In this document: piece after piece, positions 38,765-41,091 of the stretch
Layout: the number at the start of each line of letters is the position of its first letter
Position numbering within the stretch: the stretch's first letter is position 1
From: Alphaproteobacteria bacterium
GTDB lineage: Bacteria > Pseudomonadota > Alphaproteobacteria > Caulobacterales > Caulobacteraceae
Direction of reading: 5' to 3'
Assembly: GCA_025359785.1 (NCBI GenBank)
Contig: JANYET010000036.1
Location: 1 to 41,091, forward strand
Length of the DNA: 41,091 nt
Notes under the pieces: generated by a model
Told to the model about the DNA's origin: nothing
What the model saw: only the letters and a program-made list of their open reading frames with translations
Databases searched by the model: none
Program-made: the position numbers and the translations under genes

Positions 38765-39661
38765 TCAGGCGAGTGGATTAGCCTGATCTTCGGTCCGGGG
38801 TCCGCGCGACAGCGAAGTGGCGAACGGCATCGCCAGCAGCGCCAGGCCGCCTGCCGCCAGTGCGCTAGGCCCGACATCGGGCAACAGCCGCTGTGCGATC
38901 TCCGGGGTGATCGAGCCTTCCGGCGCCAGCGGATCGGCGCGGACAGACGCCTCGAAGGTCGCGTCGTCGGCGGCTTCGTCGCCGGTGAGCAACCCGACCC
39001 GCTCAAGCAGGCAGGCCCCGGCGACCGGCGAGCCGCCGCCCACCCGCTGGATAGTCAGGGTCAGGCCGTCGAGCACCTCGGCCCGGTTTCGCATCACGGC
39101 GTTGAAGATGCAGAACAGGAAGATGCCGGTGCGCGCGTCCGCCAGCACGGCGAACAGCTGGGTCTGGGTCAGGAAGGCCCAGCCCTGGAACCGCATGTCC
39201 TCGACGCCCGACCGACAGGTGAGGAAGCCGTTGGGCGCCTTGCGGATCATCAGCGGGTCGTGGACGAACCGGCCCGGCTGTCCGATGGCCGGGCGCGTCG
39301 TGCGCCAGAAGCCTTCATAGGCGTCGCCGCGCAGGCCGGTGAGCGTGTGGGCCTCCTGCAAAACCGGCTCAGGCAACCACTGGCCGAGCGGCCCCCAGGC
39401 GGCGGATTCCGGCGCGACGCCCAGCCGGATCGCGAGGGCGTCAATATCAGCCTCCCAATCCAGCAGGGTGAACCCAGGACGCCGCGCGGCGACAAGGTCG
39501 GTGAGGTTCACCAGGTTCTGACCGGACGGGGCGTGCTGGCCGTTCAGCCATCGGCTGACGACGGACTTGTCGACTTCCAGCGCCGCTGCGAGGCGACCGC
39601 GGCTGATCGAAAGCGCCTTCAATGCCAGCAGTAGACGGGCCGGAAAGTCGCCTTCGTGCAT
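38765..39661 (-). CDS. XRE-type helix-turn-helix regulator with large C-terminal domain
   Basis: 298 aa from the ATG at 39661 (GAGG 8 nt upstream); a GTG at 39688 would add nine residues. Residues about 10-45 form a lambda-repressor-like HTH (ISRGRLAAALEVDKSVVSRWLNGQHAPSGQNL). The remaining 250 residues (GFWRTTRPAIGQPGRF, VEDMRFQGWAFLTQTQLFAVLADA) resemble no domain I can name; they may sense a ligand. The end may be membrane-prone (ALAAGGLALLAMPFATSL). No partner gene is adjacent. Confidence 0.75.
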   Translation of the reverse strand: MHEGDFPARLLLALKALSISRGRLAAALEVDKSVVSRWLNGQHAPSGQNLVNLTDLVAARRPGFTLLDWEADIDALAIRLGVAPESAAWGPLGQWLPEPVLQEAHTLTGLRGDAYEGFWRTTRPAIGQPGRFVHDPLMIRKAPNGFLTCRSGVEDMRFQGWAFLTQTQLFAVLADARTGIFLFCIFNAVMRNRAEVLDGLTLTIQRVGGGSPVAGACLLERVGLLTGDEAADDATFEASVRADPLAPEGSITPEIAQRLLPDVGPSALAAGGLALLAMPFATSLSRGPRTEDQANPLA

Positions 39662-39715
39662 TTCGCGCCTCGATCGTCGGGTGACCACATTGGATTGCCG
39701 CGTTGCGTCAGATCC

Positions 39716-40522
39716 TCAACGCGGGCGCGAGGCTTCATAGAGCGCCACGGCGGCGGCGGCGGAGACGTTCAGGCTCTCGAAGTCGCCGGGCATGGGAATG
39801 CGGGCGAGCTCGTCACAATGGTCGGCCACCAGCCGTCGCAGACCTTCGCCTTCCGAGCCCATGACCAGCACGGTCGCCGCGCCGTCCAGCACCTCGCCCA
39901 GGGTCTGCTCGGCTTCCCCGGCCAGGCCCACGGCCCGCCAGCCGGCGGTGGTGAGTTCATCCAGCGCCCGGGAGAGATTCACGACACGGGCCACGGGCAC
40001 CTTGTCCACGGCGCCCGCCGCCGCCTTGGCCAGCGCGCCGGTGAAGCGCGGAGCATGGCGGTCCTGCAGCACCATGCCGACGGCGCCGAAGGCAGCGGCC
40101 GAGCGCAGCATGGCGCCGACGTTCTGCGGGTCGGTGACCTGGTCGAGCATCAGCAGCACCGCCCCGGGCCGCGCCTCGAAGTCGCTCAAGGCCACGTCCT
40201 CCAGCACCGCGCCGCGCACGGCGATGCCCTGGTGCACCGAGCCCTGCGGCAGGCGCTGGGCGATCTGCTGATTGTCCGCCTGCTGGACGGTGGGCAACCG
40301 CCCGAAACGGGCTTCGATCTGCTTGATCCGCTCGGGCGTGGCCAGGATCAATTCGGCCACGCCGCGCAGGGGATTGGCCAACGCCGCCTCGACAGCGTGC
40401 CACCCCCAAATCCAGTCATCGGCCCCCGCCTCGGGGCGCCCATGAAGTCGTCGCGAAAAGTGGCCCTGCACTCGCTTTTTAGGCCCGTGCCGGGCGTCGT
40501 TGCGTTCGGGGTTCGAGGCCAC
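39716..40522 (-). CDS. rlmB: 23S rRNA 2'-O-ribose methyltransferase, RlmB/TrmH family
   Basis: 268 aa from a GTG at 40522. A basic N-terminal extension (RHGPKKRVQGHFSRRLHGR) is followed by the L30e-like substrate domain (WIWGWHAVEAALANP) and then the SPOUT knot: LDQVTDPQNVGAMLRSAAAFG (residues 126-146), VMGSEGEGLRR and IPMPGDFESLNVSAAAAVAL. The motif set is that of RlmB, which methylates G2251 in E. coli 23S rRNA; TrmH-type tRNA activity is the alternative. Its start region overlaps a forward promoter candidate (40500-40528). Confidence 0.88.
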   Translation of the reverse strand: MASNPERNDARHGPKKRVQGHFSRRLHGRPEAGADDWIWGWHAVEAALANPLRGVAELILATPERIKQIEARFGRLPTVQQADNQQIAQRLPQGSVHQGIAVRGAVLEDVALSDFEARPGAVLLMLDQVTDPQNVGAMLRSAAAFGAVGMVLQDRHAPRFTGALAKAAAGAVDKVPVARVVNLSRALDELTTAGWRAVGLAGEAEQTLGEVLDGAATVLVMGSEGEGLRRLVADHCDELARIPMPGDFESLNVSAAAAVALYEASRPR

Positions 40523-40528
40523 TATAAG
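40500..40528 (+). promoter_or_regulatory. Promoter candidate for the tRNA-Tyr, tRNA-Gly, tuf unit
   Basis: TTGCGT (40500-40505) and TATAAG (40523-40528) are spaced by exactly 17 bp, reading toward the tRNA genes about 130 bp downstream. It overlaps the 5' end of the divergent rlmB gene. Judged from consensus only. Confidence 0.4.
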
Positions 40529-40655
40529 ACGCGCTCCAAATTGGGGCCCCGGACGGGTTGCCGCCTTCAGGACCCTGCGATCGGCGCTCTTATGCCTCTC
40601 GCATCCTTTAGCGGAAGCCTTTTGTTCGACGGCGCCGATGTGGCTCCGAGCGCGA

Positions 40656-40741
40656 GGGGGAATGTCCCGAGTGGCAAAGGGGGGGGACTGTAAATCCCCT
40701 GGCGTACGCCTTCGTAGGTTCGAGTCCTACTTCCCCCACCA
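40656..40741 (+). tRNA. tRNA-Tyr (anticodon GTA)
   Basis: 86 nt including the encoded CCA. The acceptor stem is GGGGGAA with TTCCCCC, the D-arm includes CCCGAGTGGCAAAGG, the anticodon is GTA at 40690-40692 in ACTGTAAAT, there is a long variable arm (type II tRNA), and the T-arm is GTAGG-TTCGAGT-CCTAC. It is followed by tRNA-Gly and tuf, the common alphaproteobacterial order. Confidence 0.95.
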
Positions 40742-40838
40742 CGCTCGGCGGCCCGAATGGAGAGAGATGAGACCCGAGCCTTTCCGTGGAAGGGCTCAAA
40801 CCTTAGATTTAGATCGAGCCGGATACGTCCGGTTCGAG

Positions 40839-40912
40839 GCGGGTATAGCTCAGTGGTAGAGCAGCAGCCTTCCAAGCTGAATATGCGGGTTCGATTCCCG
40901 CTACCCGCTCCA
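40839..40912 (+). tRNA. tRNA-Gly (anticodon TCC)
   Basis: 74 nt including CCA. The acceptor stem is GCGGGTA with TACCCGC, the D-arm is GCTCAGTGGTAGAGC, the anticodon is TCC at 40871-40873 in CTTCCAA, and the T-arm is GCGGG-TTCGATT-CCCGC. It lies 97 bp after tRNA-Tyr and 38 bp before tuf. Confidence 0.96.
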
Positions 40913-40950
40913 AGCTACCGTTCCACTTGAAACAACGCCCGTAGGACCCG

Positions 40951-41091
40951 ATGGCCAAAGAAAAATTCGAACGCAATAAGCCGCACTGCAACATTGGCAC
41001 GATCGGTCACGTTGACCACGGCAAGACGACGCTGACGGCTGCGATCACGATGATCCTGGCGAAGGCTGGTGGCGCGAAGGCGATGGCCTAT
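40951..41091 (+). CDS. tuf: Elongation factor Tu, 5' part cut by the window edge
   Basis: The first 47 residues are visible, starting [20 protein letters not shown] and including the G1 P-loop GHVDHGKTT at residues 19-27. EF-Tu delivers aminoacyl-tRNA to the ribosome. GTAGGA before the ATG is the ribosome site. The rest of the gene, about 350 residues, is beyond the window. Confidence 0.97.
   Translation, partial: MAKEKFERNKPHCNIGTIGHVDHGKTTLTAAITMILAKAGGAKAMAY

Overview
The window looks like a chromosomal segment of a GC-rich alphaproteobacterium of the family Caulobacteraceae (Caulobacter or Phenylobacterium type). The evidence is two DUF2336 proteins, an alphaproteobacterial-type isocitrate dehydrogenase, several proteins with a PEPxxW C-terminal sorting tail, CtrA-like boxes (TTAA-N7-TTAA) and a dense cluster of GANTC (CcrM) sites in front of one gene. 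The genus is an inference; no rRNA is present.

Layout. 250-3314: fatty-acid/CoA and amine oxidation genes (enoyl-CoA hydratase, ThiO-like oxidase, acyl-CoA dehydrogenase). 3322-8652: a TonB protein behind tandem BlaI-like operator repeats, a long Gln/Ala-rich lipoprotein, an ECF sigma factor with an overlapping membrane protein, a lytic transglycosylase and a TauD-type dioxygenase. 8661-19643: CaiB-type CoA transferase, two DUF2336 proteins, a LuxR regulator, a NUDIX hydrolase, an Hpt-like protein, NAD kinase, glycerol kinase, a class II aldolase, a cytochrome c lipoprotein and a DUF188 protein.

19778-27080 is a mobile element of about 7.2 kb inserted in a tRNA-Thr(TGT) gene. An intact tRNA lies at its left end and an orphan 5' half-tRNA at its right end, sharing a 27-bp direct repeat. 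The element encodes a tyrosine integrase, an AlpA-like regulator, a small PC4-like protein, a TOPRIM primase-like protein and a RepA-like helicase, mostly joined by ATGA start/stop overlaps. It also carries cargo: a PEP-CTERM-like secreted protein, a Gly-Pro repeat ORF and a 157-aa unknown. There are no capsid, conjugation or lysis genes, so it most resembles a phage-satellite (PICI/P4-like) or other replication-proficient integrative element. Paired GGGGCAC motifs near both ends are candidate integrase arm sites.

27148-41091: a secreted GPGGG-repeat protein flanked by a 27-bp direct repeat, an amidase, PEP-CTERM proteins, DUF486, methionyl-tRNA synthetase, isocitrate dehydrogenase with DUF4170 and a divergent LysR regulator, TerC, two tandem PEP-CTERM proteins, an XRE-type regulator, RlmB, and the tRNA-Tyr, tRNA-Gly, tuf cluster, cut by the window edge. 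The window holds five proteins with PEP-CTERM or PEP-CTERM-like tails but no recognisable exosortase.
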